A stretch of DNA of 64,000 nucleotides from Castor canadensis (lineage: Eukaryota; Chordata; Mammalia; Rodentia; Castoridae). The notes below the pieces were generated by a model. The model ran no database searches, had not been told where the DNA came from, and saw only the letters and a list, made by a program, of their open reading frames with translations. Every line of letters starts with the position of its first letter. The stretch's first letter is position 1. Below are positions 25,410 through 36,524 of the stretch, piece by piece. The translations under genes and the position numbers were made by a program. The DNA is taken from NCBI RefSeq assembly GCF_047511655.1, contig NC_133393.1, forward strand, positions 2,175,001 to 2,239,000, written 5' to 3'.

Positions 25410-25434
25410 TCTAGTCACCAGATGGGTGACTAGA
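25410..25434. repeat. Inverted repeat (10-bp arms, 5-nt loop)
   Basis: TCTAGTCACC (25410-25419) pairs with GGTGACTAGA (25425-25434) around AGATG. Confidence 0.85.
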
Positions 25435-25470
25435 AAATTCAATAAATTTGACAGTCTCCTCACAAACTAC

Positions 25471-25562
25471 GAGTAATATTCTGAGAATACTCAATAACAG
25501 ATTCAATAACTTCTTGTTAACAGTAGATGAGTGGTCAAAAGACACTGATCTCACAACCAAAG
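25471..25562 (+). repeat. Diverged duplicate segment, copy 1
   Basis: The segment aligns almost without gaps to 27822-27914. Shared blocks include TATTCTGA, AATCAATAACTTC-type and TTAACAGTAGA. By eye about three quarters of positions agree. Family unknown. Confidence 0.6.
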
Positions 25563-27417
25563 TAACATACGAATCTTTGGGGCCCTTGGTTCCAGCTATC
25601 TGAGCACTCCTGCATGCGACTCATTAATCCTTTTACCTTCATTTCTGCAATCTGTATTTTTTCTATATCTTGGCTTTATCTTTTCCTTATACTTCAGTTA
25701 ATCTAGATTTATGGGCTGTATATGAATTTTCCTTTCTCTAACTCTAGGTCCTGCAGGATTTTATTTTTGATGTGATTATTTCAAATAACCACAAGGAAAA
25801 TACCTCTAGTCTATAAAAGAGTGGAAATACAATTTTTTAAGCATTGGCCAACAGCAAAGCCTTGAAGGGCCCTCCTTACAAACTAAATGCTTACACAGTA
25901 AGTGGGCCAAGCATAGTGACAAGAAAGCTAAAAAAAAAAAAAAACAACAGCTTTATGCTTTATTAAATATATTAATCACGTAAACAACATGAATTCTTTT
26001 TGCTTTCCCTTATTCTCTTCTTACTGCAAATGAGGCCCCTTTGACAAGAACTGTCCAAAAATAAAACAAGATGAAAAGTTTCATTACCTTTTCTAATTAA
26101 ACAAAAGCAGTACATTCAAACAGTATGACTTCCTGCCTTAGACTCCTGCCATGGTACAGCTCGCTCCTCAGCACCTCCCTGGGCTAGGAACACACACTGT
26201 TAGCTGAATGCTTTGTGTCACTGAGCAAACAGAATTTGGCGCTGACGAAGGGCAACATGCCACTCACAGCCACGCCATTCCCAGTGTTCCTGTGAACTGA
26301 TGCAGTGGACGAGAATGTTTCCCAGACATTCTGGGATTTGACCATGTGGCTGTCACATCTCCAGAAGCTCAGATGGGCTGGGACCTTTGATGCCTCTGCT
26401 TTCGTTGGCAGCTGAGTGAATCTTTGTTCTAATAGGGCTTTGACCTCATTCTAGTGAATAATCCCACAGTCAGTTCTCTTTTGCCAACATGTGGTACAGT
26501 CATTTCCTCCCTGGTGAACTATGTCTTCAACTGGCTTCCAAGACTCTTGACATGTGAGTCCAGGGCCGACCCAGCACTCCTCACTTCCCCCACCCTCAAC
26601 TTCTTCACAGTCTGCAACTTACTTCTCTTGTCCCCAAGAACTGGACTCCATTCTAGACGGTCCTTTCTAAGTATATACAGTGTGTAGGGGAGCTGGCCCC
26701 GGCCTGTGACTCCCACAGCATCTACACAATGATGAGCTTCAAATACACTTCGTACTCCCTGTTCTCTCCAACGCACCAGACTCACATACCATCCGTGAAT
26801 TCTAAAACTCTACTTGAATTTCTAATGTGTGTCTCAACCCCAACATTTCCACTGCACACATTCCACTGGTCCCCTTCTGGTTTGAGAGTTCCCCATCCCT
26901 TGTAAGGCAGTGCCATTTTTCACACTAGAAGCCTTAATGACTGTGTCTTTCCCAGCCTACCTCACTGTTGGAGCACAAGCACGTAACACAGGCTCTGTCA
27001 ATCAGACTTTGGATCAGCACCAATTGACACCTAGAAGTAAGGTCCACATAGGATGTAGTCAGGTACCTGGGGGCCACAGAAGGTCAGGATTCTAAGGTCA
27101 GGACTCTGAAGTGAGCTGTGGCCATCCAGTTCCAGGTCCGCATCAGATGGGCAGTGGAAGCTGCAATGTCTCCTGGGAGCAAGGACCAATTTCACACTTG
27201 ATTTGGGGTTTCATTCCTGTCTTTGTAGCTTCCAAGCCTTGTTTTCTTACCTTTCCAGAGATTCTAAAAGCACCTTAATATTCACTTCATTCATTATTTT
27301 TCTTAAACCAGCCAAGATGAGTATTTATTCCTTACAACTAATAATCCTGACTTGTAAAATACCTCAAAGAGGACTCAGAGCAATTTATCTCCACTAACAT
27401 TTCTTGTTGTTCCACAA

Positions 27418-27486
27418 TTGTTTTTGGTTGCAGGTACCAGGCTTTGAACTCAGGACCTTGTGCTTACTAGGCAAGTTCTCTACCCC
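27418..27486 (-). mobile_element. ID-like SINE fragment, minus strand
   Basis: GGCTTTGAACTCAGGACCTT then TACTAGGCAAGTTCTCTACC; the 5' end is missing. Confidence 0.6.
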
Positions 27487-27821
27487 ACTAACATTTCTTT
27501 TCTACTAAGATTGGTGGGAAATTTAAAGCAGTCACAAGAAGCAGGTGCACAAACAGTTGTAACGTAAGACAGTAAGCATTTCATGCTCATCAACATACTG
27601 ACACATAACAAAATGTGAGAAAATCCAATCTCACATTATAATTGATTGTATTGTAAACTTTAAACCAGAAATTTATAGGTTTCTATTAAATAGAACTGCT
27701 ATATTTTGCCAAAATTATGAGATGACTTAATGGAAGTTTATTTACAAGCATCATTCATGAGTGCAACCATAGCCAAAGCAAGGCATACCTGCAAGTTGCT
27801 GCAGCAGTGTGGAGAGGACAG

Positions 27822-27914
27822 TGACAAACTATTAGTAGTATTCTGAAAATCTTCAGCAACAGAATCAATAACTTCCTTTTAACAGTAGACAAATAGCCAA
27901 AGATGCTGGTGTCA
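27822..27914 (+). repeat. Diverged duplicate segment, copy 2 (L1 copy B inserted at its end)
   Basis: Counterpart of 25471-25562. The target duplication of L1 copy B falls on its last 15 bases. Confidence 0.6.
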
Positions 27915-27915
27915 T

Positions 27916-30900
27916 GATACATCTCAAACTCCTAGAAAAACAAGAACAAGCAAATCCCAAAACAAATAGAAGGAGAGAAATAATAAAAATAAGAGCTGAA
28001 ATCAACGAAATAGAAACCAAAAAAACCATACAAAGAGCTAATGAAACAAAAAGCTGGTTCTTTGAAAAAATAAACAAGATCTATAGACCCCTGGCAAACC
28101 TGACTAAAATGAGGAGAGAAAAAACCCAAATTAGTAGAATCAGGAATGCAAAAGGGGAGATAACAACAAACACCATGGAAGTTCAGGAAATCATCAGAGA
28201 CTACTTTGAGAACCTATATTCAAATAAATTTGAAAATCTTAAAGAAATGGACAGATTTCTAGATACATACGATCATCCAAAACTGAACCAAGAGGAAATT
28301 AATCACCTGAATAGATCTATAACACAAAATGAAATTGAAGCATCAATCAAGAGTCTCCCCAAAAAGAAAAGTCCAGGACCTGATGGATTCTCTGCTGAAT
28401 TCTATCAGACCTTTAAAGAAGAACTGATACCAACCCTCCTTAAACTGTTCCACAAAATAGAAAGGGAAGGAACACTGCCTAACACATTTTATGAAGCCAG
28501 TATTACACTAATCCCAAAACCAGGCAAAGACACCTCCAAAAAGGAGACCTATAGGCCAATCTCCTTAATGAACATTGATGCAAAAATCCTCAACAAAATA
28601 ATGGCAAACCGAATTCAACAACACATCAAAAAGATTATTCACCAGGACCAAGTAGGCTTCATCCCAGGGATGCAGGGGTGGTTCAACATATGAAAATCAA
28701 TAAACGTAATAAACCACATTAACAGAAGCAAAGACAAAAACCACTTGATCATCTCAATACATGCAGAAAAAGCCTTTGATAAGATCCAACACCATTTCAT
28801 GATAAAAGCTCTAAGAAAACTAGGAATAGAAGGAAAGTACCTCAACATTACAAAAGCTATATATGACAAACCTACAGCCAGCATTATACTTAACGGAGAA
28901 AAACTGAAACCATTCCCTCTAAAATCAGGAACCAGACAAGGATGCCCACTATCTCCACTCCTATTCAACATAGTACTGGAATTCCTAGCCAGAGCAATTA
29001 GGCAAGAAGAAGGAATAAAAGGAATACAAATAGGTAAAGAAACTGTCAAAATATCCCTATTTGCAGACGACATGATCCTATACCTTAAAGACCCAAAAAA
29101 CTCTACTCAGAAGCTTCTAGACATCATCAATAGCTATAGCAAGGTAGCAGGATATAAAATCAACATAGAGAAATCATTAGCATTTCTATACACTAACAAT
29201 GAGCAAACGGAAAAAGAATGTATGAAAACAATTCCATTTACAATAGCCTCAAAAAAAATCAAATACCTAGGTGTAAACCTAACAAAAGATGTGAAAGACC
29301 TCTACAAGGAAAACTATACACTTCTGAAGAAAGAGATTGAGGAAGACTATAGAAAGTGGAGAGATCTCCCATGCTCATGGATTGGTAGAATCAACATAGT
29401 AAAAATGTCGATACTCCCCAAAGTAATCTACATGTTTAATGCAATTCCCATCAAAATTCCAATGACATTCATTAAAGAGATTGAAAAATCTGTGAAATTT
29501 ATATGGAAACACAGGAAGCCACGAATAGCCAAGGCAATACTCAGTCAAAAGAACAATGCAGGAGGTATCACAATACCTGACTTCAAACTATATTACAAAG
29601 CAATAACAATAAAAACAGCATGGTACTGGCACAAAAACAGACATGAAGACCAGTGGAACAGCATAGAGGATCCAGATATGAAGCCACACAACTATGAGCA
29701 ACTTATCTTTGACAAAGGAGCTAAAAATATACGATGGAGAAATAGCAGCCTCTTCAACAAAAACTGCTGGGAAATGTGGTTAGCAGTCTGCAAAAAACTG
29801 AAACTAGATCCATGTATATCACCCTATACCAAGATTAACTCAAAATCGATCGAGGATCTTAATATCAGACCCCAAACTCTAAAGTTGGTATAGGAAAGAG
29901 TAGGAAATACTCTGGAGTTAGTAGGTATAGGTAAGAACTTTCTCAATGGAACCCCAGCAGCACAGCAACTAAGAGATAGCATAGATAAATGGGACCTCAT
30001 AAAGCTAAAAAGCTTCTGTTCATCAAAAGAAATGGTCTCTAAACTGAAGAGAACACCCACAGAGTGGGAGAAAATATTTGCCAGCTACACATCAGACAAA
30101 GGACTGATAACCAGAATATATAGGGAACTTAAAAAACTAAATTCTCCCAAAACTAATGAACCAATAAAGAAATGGGCAAGTGAACTAAACAGAACTTTCT
30201 CAAAAGAAGAAATTCAAATGGCCAAAAAACACATGAAAAAATGCTCACTATCTCTAGCAATAAAGGAAATGCAAATTAAAACCACACTAAGATTCCACCT
30301 CACCCCTGTTAGAATAGCCATCATCAGCAACACCACCAACAACAGGTGTTGGCGAGGATGCGGGGAAAAAGGAACCCTCTTACACTGTTGGTGGGAATGT
30401 AGACTAGTACAACCACTCTGGAAAAAAATTTGGAGGCTACTTAAAAAGCTAGACATTGGTCTACCATTTGATCCAGCAATACCACTCTTGGGGATTTACC
30501 CAAAAGACTGTGACACAGGTTACTCCAGAGGCACTGCACACCCATGTTTATTGCGGCACTATTCACAATAGCCAAGTTATGGAAACAGCCAAGATGCCCC
30601 ACCACTGACGACTGGATTAAGAAAATGTGGTCTCTATACACAATGGAATTTTATGCAGCCATGAAGAAGAACGAAATGTTATCATTCGCTGGTAAATGGA
30701 TGGAATTGGAGAACATCATTCTGAGTGAGGTTAGCCTGGCCCAAAAGACCAAAAATCGTATGTTCTCCCTCATATGTGGACATCAGATCAAGGGCAAACA
30801 CAACAAGGGGATTGGACTTTGATCACATGATAAAAGCGAGAGCACACAAGGGAGGGGTGAGGATAGGTAAGACACCCAAAAAACTAGATAGCATTTATTG

Positions 30901-31277
30901 CTCTCAATGCAGAGAAACTGAAGGAGATACTTTAAAGCAACTGAGGCCAATAGGAGAAGGGGACCAGGAACTAGAGAAAAGGTTAGACCAAAAAGAATTA
31001 ACCTAGAAGGTAACACCCATGCACACGAAATCAATGTGAGTCAATGACCTGTGTAGCTATCCTTATCTCAACCAGCAAAAACCCTTGTTCCTTCCTATTA
31101 TTGCCTATACTCTCTCTACAACAAAATTAGAAATAAGGGCAAAATAGTTTCTGCTGGGTATTGAGGGCTGGGGGGGAGAGGGAGGGGGTGGAGTGGGTGG
31201 TAAGGGAGGGGGTGGGGCAGGGGGGAGAAATGACCCAAGCCTTGTATGCACATATGAATAATAAAATTTAAAAAAAA
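27916..31277 (+). mobile_element. Young L1 copy B, 5'-truncated, 3.4 kb
   Basis: The copy is bounded by a 15-bp target-site duplication AGATGCTGGTGTCAT (27901-27915 and 31278-31292), up to 17 bp if the shared A residues are counted. It begins in ORF2 just after the endonuclease region and includes the whole reverse transcriptase, the C-terminal region, the G-rich 3'UTR (31165-31230) and an A tail. It is the longest L1 piece in the window. Confidence 0.94.
27917..30822 (+). pseudogene. L1 ORF2 remnant with RT domain (copy B), disabled
   Basis: Reverse transcriptase blocks are recognisable: [38 protein letters not shown] and the catalytic FADD at 29060-29071. Three lesions break the frame: a TGA at 28691-28693 where an Arg codon is usual (CGA to TGA, typical of CpG decay), a TAG at 29891-29893 where copy A has CAG, and a one-base deletion near 30534. 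Reading resumes in the +1 frame to a TGA at 30820-30822, which is probably the family's normal ORF2 stop. A one-codon deletion near 29490 relative to copy A is in frame. Confidence 0.9.
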
Positions 31278-31292
31278 AGATGCTGGTGTCAT

Positions 31293-32619
31293 AGCCGACA
31301 TTCTCCACTAAGGCTCTCCATAACCACACAGCCACACTGCCATCACTATACTCCTCAATCTTCTCATTTCCCCACTAAACCTCCCTTTCTCTGACCCCAG
31401 GCAGCTGTTACGAGAGAAATATTCATAGAAAATGACCATCACCCTCTGCACTTCTTTACATCATTTGCATTTTAAGAGGATATGCAATGCTGACATTGAG
31501 AAAGTGTGAAAATGTGAAATGGTGGTTGCAGGCTGCAGATGACAGCAGACTGAATATTAGACACTTTCCAAGCTCACTTTATACCTCATAGGTGGCCAGT
31601 CATGGTACATGGTATTGATGATTGATACAAACTGGGGAACATGTGCTTTGGAACAGCTGATACCACATTGGTTGAGATATTGAAATCTATAAGACATTTA
31701 AGACAGAGCTTCTCGAAAATTCTTCTTTTCCAGAAACATTTCACTCCTAAAACACAAAACTCTGGGCAAACAGCACTGTAAGATCACCTGTGATTGCCTT
31801 AGAAACAAAGTCAGATCCAATTACATCATTGCTTAATTATAATGAAAGACTCGTGGGCTTTTCAGGACTCTTAATGCAGCCTGCATAGCAACATGGATTA
31901 GAAAAAAAAAGAAGGAAAATGATAGGTTACTAATCTTCCTCTGAGAGTTAAGAAAAGCCACACCCTATGACATCATACAGTAAAAACTTTAAAATTGTTT
32001 ATACCATATTAGGGAAAAAGCTTACACTATGATTAACTAGTCAAGTTTTTCCTTTCGATTTGCAAAACATCATATTGGATTGGGAAAACCTGGAAAAACT
32101 TGTCAATTTTAAGTTAGTTGACTTTTGTGTTATAGCTATAAAACTGATTTTTTTTTCAGGAATGAACTACTGTTCTTAAAAATATGTATATTACAATAAT
32201 TTCCTCACACAACATTTTCAATTCTTTATTACAAGTTTTAATATATTTTGACAACAGGAAGTTTTGGGGTACTTTCAATTAGAGATACTGGAAGGAAGTC
32301 ATGGTTTATTTATCACCTGCTATATACCAAGCAGTGCTCCAGTCATTAATGTGTATGACCGCCCGTCATTGTACCAAATTGACTGAAGGAACAGCTAAGC
32401 ATTCATATCAATAATGAGCCTTTCTATGTCGCTTTACAGCTCACAAAGAAAACTTTAATGCGCTTTATCTTTACTAACATATTTGCAGTTTTAAAAATTA
32501 AATAGTTCCACAAAGTTTATTATGAAACAACAATCTAGTATGCATTTGATCTTAGAGTCTGGGATATCAAATTTATTTTACTTATATGTTTAAGTACTGT
32601 TATAGAATACAGTGTAAAT
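31293..32619. other. Intergenic, repeat-poor
   Basis: AT-rich sequence without young repeats between L1 copy B and an ancient L1 piece. No open frame of note. Confidence 0.4.
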
Positions 32620-33050
32620 GAAGTTGTTAAACATGGAATAGCATGTTACAATTTTGATATGCTTTGCCAAATTGCTCTCTGAAAGTACTGGTTTCATTTA
32701 TACCCCAAAAATGTTTGTTTCCCCACATTCTTTCCCACATTAAATATTATTAACCAATTAAAATTTGTCAGTCAAATACAAGGAAAATTCTACCTGTATT
32801 GTTTAATTTACATTTTCTTAATTGTGAATGACACTAATAGATATCATGTTAATAAACTATTATTGTTTTCAGTATCTGGCTATCTGGTCTTTGTCCATCA
32901 ATTAATAGTGTTTTGCTTACTAATTTATAAGAGCTCTTTGTGTATTAAAGAAATTAGCCTTTTCCCCATCATCTGTTGAGCGTCTTTTTAGTTAGTCTGT
33001 TGCTTGTCTTTTGCATCATTATTGGCAATTCAAGGTGAGTTTTCGAGTCA
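32620..33050 (-). mobile_element. Ancient L1 fragment, minus strand
   Basis: AT-rich sequence includes the L1 landmark TATAAGAGCTCTTTGTGTAT followed by AAAGAAATTAGCC, and GCTTTGCCAAATTGCTCTCT upstream. It is diverged, with no coding capacity. Confidence 0.55.
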
Positions 33051-33062
33051 ATAAATATTTAC

Positions 33063-33278
33063 TATGCTGGGCACCAGTGGCTCACACCTGTAATCCTAGC
33101 TACTCTAGAGGCAAAGATCAGGAGGATTGCGGTTCAAAGCCAGCCTGGGCAAATAGTTCTGTGAGACCCTATCTTGAAAAACCCTTTACAAAAATAGGGC
33201 TGGTGGAGTGGCTCAAGGCGAAGGCCCTGAGTTCAAGCCCCAGAACTGCAAAAAAAAAAAAAAAAAAAAAAAAAACAG
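33063..33278 (+). mobile_element. Composite B1+ID SINE, well preserved
   Basis: Reference copy of the dimer: B1-like half 33063-33175, linker, ID-like half 33198-33249, and a tail of about 27 A. The 11-bp duplication TAAATATTTAC flanks it (33052-33062 and 33279-33289). The long pure A tail suggests a young insertion. Confidence 0.88.
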
Positions 33279-33426
33279 TAAATATTTACCAAGAAAGAAG
33301 AATGTAATCTTTTCCCTCTTCTTGTCATATGAAGGAAAACCTAATATTGTACTTTTTAAAGAAGAAGATGGAGGTGCAATATGGACATAAAGACAAAGCA
33401 CTACAAGTGGCAGCAAATCTGTAAAA

Positions 33427-33809
33427 AGGAGTTGGGTTGTGGCTCCAGGTAGCTCGAGGCAACTGTGAGACCCCTTCTCAACCAATAGCTGGGCACAGTG
33501 GTCTGTTTCTGCCATCCCAGCTACATGGGAGGCTGAGATTGGGAGAAATGCAGTTCCAGGCCAGCCAGGGCAAAAAGGATTGCAAGAACCCCCATTTCAA
33601 TGATCAAAAGCTGGGCATGGTGGCACATACCTGTCATTCCAGTGATAGCAGGAAGTGTACAATAGGATTACAGGTCAGGCTGGCAAAAAGTGAGGCCCTA
33701 TCTCCAAAATAACCAGAGCAAAAGGGCTGGAAGGATGGTTCAAGAGGTAGAGCACCTGCCTGGCAAGTACAAAGCCCTGAGTTCAAACCCCAGTACCACC
33801 ACCAAAAAT
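33427..33809 (+). mobile_element. Composite SINE trimer (B1-B1-ID)
   Basis: A short B1 end, then units at 33488-33605 and 33609-33715, then an ID-like unit at 33724-33803 with B box GAGTTCAAACCCCAGTACCA. Confidence 0.75.
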
Positions 33810-34210
33810 TCCACCAGGAGAACAGAGAGGCAGAAGGAGCCTTACCATTCCCCAAGGCTCTGAATGGGGAAAAGTTCCTGGAAGAAATCTTAACCCAAAT
33901 CTATCTATAGCATGGATAGGTGTGGGTTCTGGATTCATGCTACCTATAGAGGATGGATATTCCAAGTTGAGAATTTACTGTAATTGCTGGCCCCCAATTC
34001 CTGAACGTTCTGAAGTCATGGCTTTGGCAAAAGCAAATATCGAAGGCAAATACTAAACCACTGTTTAGGATGTACAGGTTCTAAGCACATGGAAATCACA
34101 CAGACAATACAGCCTCAGCAAAGATGAGGAAGCATGAGGAGGGAGCAACATCAAATGCAATAAAAAGAGAAATAGAAATACTGGAATAATCTCAAAGGCA
34201 CTAAAGTAAG

Positions 34211-34338
34211 CTGAGTGCGGTAGCATACACTTATAGTCCCTAGCTGCTCAGGAGGCAGAGATGGGAGGATTCCTTGAACCCAGGAGTTCAAGATCAGCCT
34301 GGGCAACATAACAAGACCCTGTCTCAAAAAAAAAAAAC
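34211..34338 (+). mobile_element. B1-like SINE
   Basis: 7SL-type unit with GAACCCAGGAGTTCAAGATC and a 13-A tail. Confidence 0.7.
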
Positions 34339-34496
34339 GGACACTGAAATAAGTTAAAGCAATTCAAGAGAGATTAAGATACATAATGAATAAAGTAATT
34401 TGATTGCAAAAAAAAAAGAATAGAGACCATCTTGTAAATTTTAAAATTAATCACTTCAATCACAAACTCAATGACTACATCTGTTTATGTATTTAT

Positions 34497-34583
34497 TTTT
34501 CTTTTGTAGTGATGGAGATCAAATCCAAGATCTCAAGCATGTTAGGCAAGTAAGTAGTCTACCACTGAGCTATCACCCACCCC
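34497..34583 (-). mobile_element. ID SINE, minus strand
   Basis: CTACCACTGAGCTATCACCC is the complement of the plain ID A-box region. Confidence 0.65.
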
Positions 34584-34732
34584 TCAGTGGAAGCTTAAAT
34601 CCAAGAATAGGAATAGACAGAGAAGAAATTAGTAAAGATTACACAGAATAAAGCCAGTCACGACACACAATGCAGCCAGAAACACAGAAATATGAGGTAT
34701 GAGGCACTTGAGATCCACCTCTGTTAATGTGG

Positions 34733-34928
34733 TTTTTTTGTGTGTGTGGTACTGGGGCTTAAACTCAGGGCCTTCACGTACAGCCACTCCACCAGTCCTT
34801 TTTTTGTGAAGGGTTTTTCCATATAGGGTCTTGCAGAAATATCTGCCTGGGCTGGCTTCAAACTGCAATCCTCCTGATCTCTGCCTCCTCAGTCACTATG
34901 ATATCAGGCCTGACCCACTGGCACCCGC
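34733..34928 (-). mobile_element. Composite B1+ID SINE, minus strand
   Basis: Reversed tail at 34733, ID half with GGGGCTTAAACTCAGGGCC, linker TTTGTGAAGGGTTTTTCCAT, B1 half to 34928. Confidence 0.8.
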
Positions 34929-35370
34929 TAATGTGGTTCCCATTAAAGGGAGTTTCAGAAAAGGAACACAGAAAAAGTGACTTAGAGGCAATATTCAAAG
35001 AGACAATGCCTTGGAATTTTGAAGAATTGAAGAAAGACAATTGAAACAGCACAACAAATACTGTAGGTGAAATAAAAACAATTCATGCTTAGATACTATA
35101 GAACAGTAAAGATGGAGAAAAGGTCTTTGGAGCAAACAGATAGTGAATACAGACATCACGGGAATGTATGAACACTTCAGCACCTGTTGTCAGGTCAACT
35201 TGGAGGTATTTCTGTACATTCCGTTGCATGTCACTGGTGACCCTTATTCAAATGCTTTTATATCTGTAAACTCATTAAATTCCACTAACAATGCTAAAAA
35301 GTAGTAGTGTTGTCTCCAGTGTAAAGATGAAACTTAAGCACAGAGAGATTTAAGTTTAAGATAACACAAC

Positions 35371-35456
35371 TAGGCTGCTGGAGTGGCTCAAGTGGTAGAG
35401 CGCCTGCCTAGCAAGTGTGAATCCCTGAGTTCAAATCCCAATACCACCAAAAAAAT
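35371..35456 (+). mobile_element. ID-like SINE
   Basis: CTGGAGTGGCTCAAGTGGTA A-box region and GAGTTCAAATCCCAATACCA B-box region, inserted in a MIR. Confidence 0.75.
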
Positions 35457-35459
35457 TAT

Positions 35460-35538
35460 ATAATATCTATATATCTATTCCTATCTATCTCTATCCATCT
35501 ATCTACCTACCTACCTACCTACCTACCTACCTATCTAT
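35460..35538 (+). repeat. (TATC)n/(TACC)n microsatellite
   Basis: Tetranucleotide tract with TATC units, then eight or so TACC units, then TATC again; it has grown from the tail of the ID-like SINE next to it. Confidence 0.85.
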
Positions 35539-36344
35539 GATAACATAGCTAGTGAACTGGAATCCAAATCCAGGCATCCTGGCTCCAAAGCCTGAGCTCA
35601 TAGGAAGCACCCAGCAGCACAGACTATCCTGTCTACTGCACTAAGTCTGTGTATCATTGTCACATATATCTCATCTCTGAATCAATTCCCTGCTCATTCC
35701 AACTGTTCCCAAGCTCAATCCATTTCTTTTTGTTCCTCAGGTTCATGGCAACTCAATTTTTAAGTTGAGGCATGAAACCCTAATCAATGACTGCTATAGA
35801 AAAGACTGTACATGAAAAGAAAAACAATGTTGGGGCCATCAAGTATGTGGTTATTAGCACAAGTAGCACACATTAAGTGTGACTTTATAAATTTCAAATC
35901 CAGAGAATGGATGATTGGATGTTTGAATGCACAATTGGCCATGAAGAGATTGGATTCTAGTACCTAATCTACCTGCAAGACATGTGACCTTCATCTCCTT
36001 CAGTTGCTTCTAAAAATAGTGTTGATCCTGTAGTCTCCTACTTATTTTGTGGAAGCACTGAAAAGACTTTAAGGAATGGATGACAAAACGCTGATTGTGA
36101 ATAAGCTCTTGAAAATGCATTAGCTACTTGATCACTGAGGTCATATCCAAACAAATGTTCCAAGAGTCAGACAAGGAAGGACATCACACAGATGCCTTTG
36201 TATTTCTGTGGAAAGTTGCCTCAAAAGGTCAGCCTCTCAGTTGGAGAGGAGGTCTTTCAGGACACCGTGACTATTTCAACAAAAGCAAGTTATACATTAT
36301 ATGAGAAAGACTTGCCAGGAAAAAAACAGATTTTTCTTTTCTAA

Positions 36345-36439
36345 TAATTCTTTTATTAGTATGTACTCTAGATCTAGATGTGCTAGATCTATACTAATTC
36401 TTTTATTAGTATGTACTCTAGATCTAGATGTGCTAGATC
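36345..36439 (+). repeat. Tandem duplication, period 50 bp, two copies
   Basis: An identical 45-base unit starts at 36345 and again at 36395. Each contains the palindrome TCTAGATCTAGA and the inverted arms ATTCTTTTATTAGT around a T-rich centre. Confidence 0.9.
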
Positions 36440-36524
36440 AGATATGCTGATACAGACTGGCCCAAGTGTGCCAAAACCCAATCTGGGACAAAACAGAATG
36501 GTGTTTAGCGTTAACAGATTCTGA

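Larger units (their letters stand above)
24953..27417. other. Intergenic, mostly unique
   Basis: Holds the 25410 hairpin and the first diverged duplicate. 26130-27200 is richer in G+C but no exon-like frame with splice sites is convincing. Confidence 0.4.
35220..35600 (+). mobile_element. MIR split by an ID-type SINE and a tetranucleotide repeat
   Basis: The left part 35220-35370 includes AAACTTAAGCACAGAGAGAT; the right part 35538-35600 has ACATAGCTAGTGAACTGGAA and CCAGGCATCCTGGCTCC. The interrupted site GATAACA is found on both sides (about 35361 and 35539), as expected for a target duplication. Confidence 0.6.

Noticed and set aside
35460..35538. Regularly spaced short repeats resembling an array
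   Set aside because: It is a tetranucleotide microsatellite with no spacers, not a CRISPR array.
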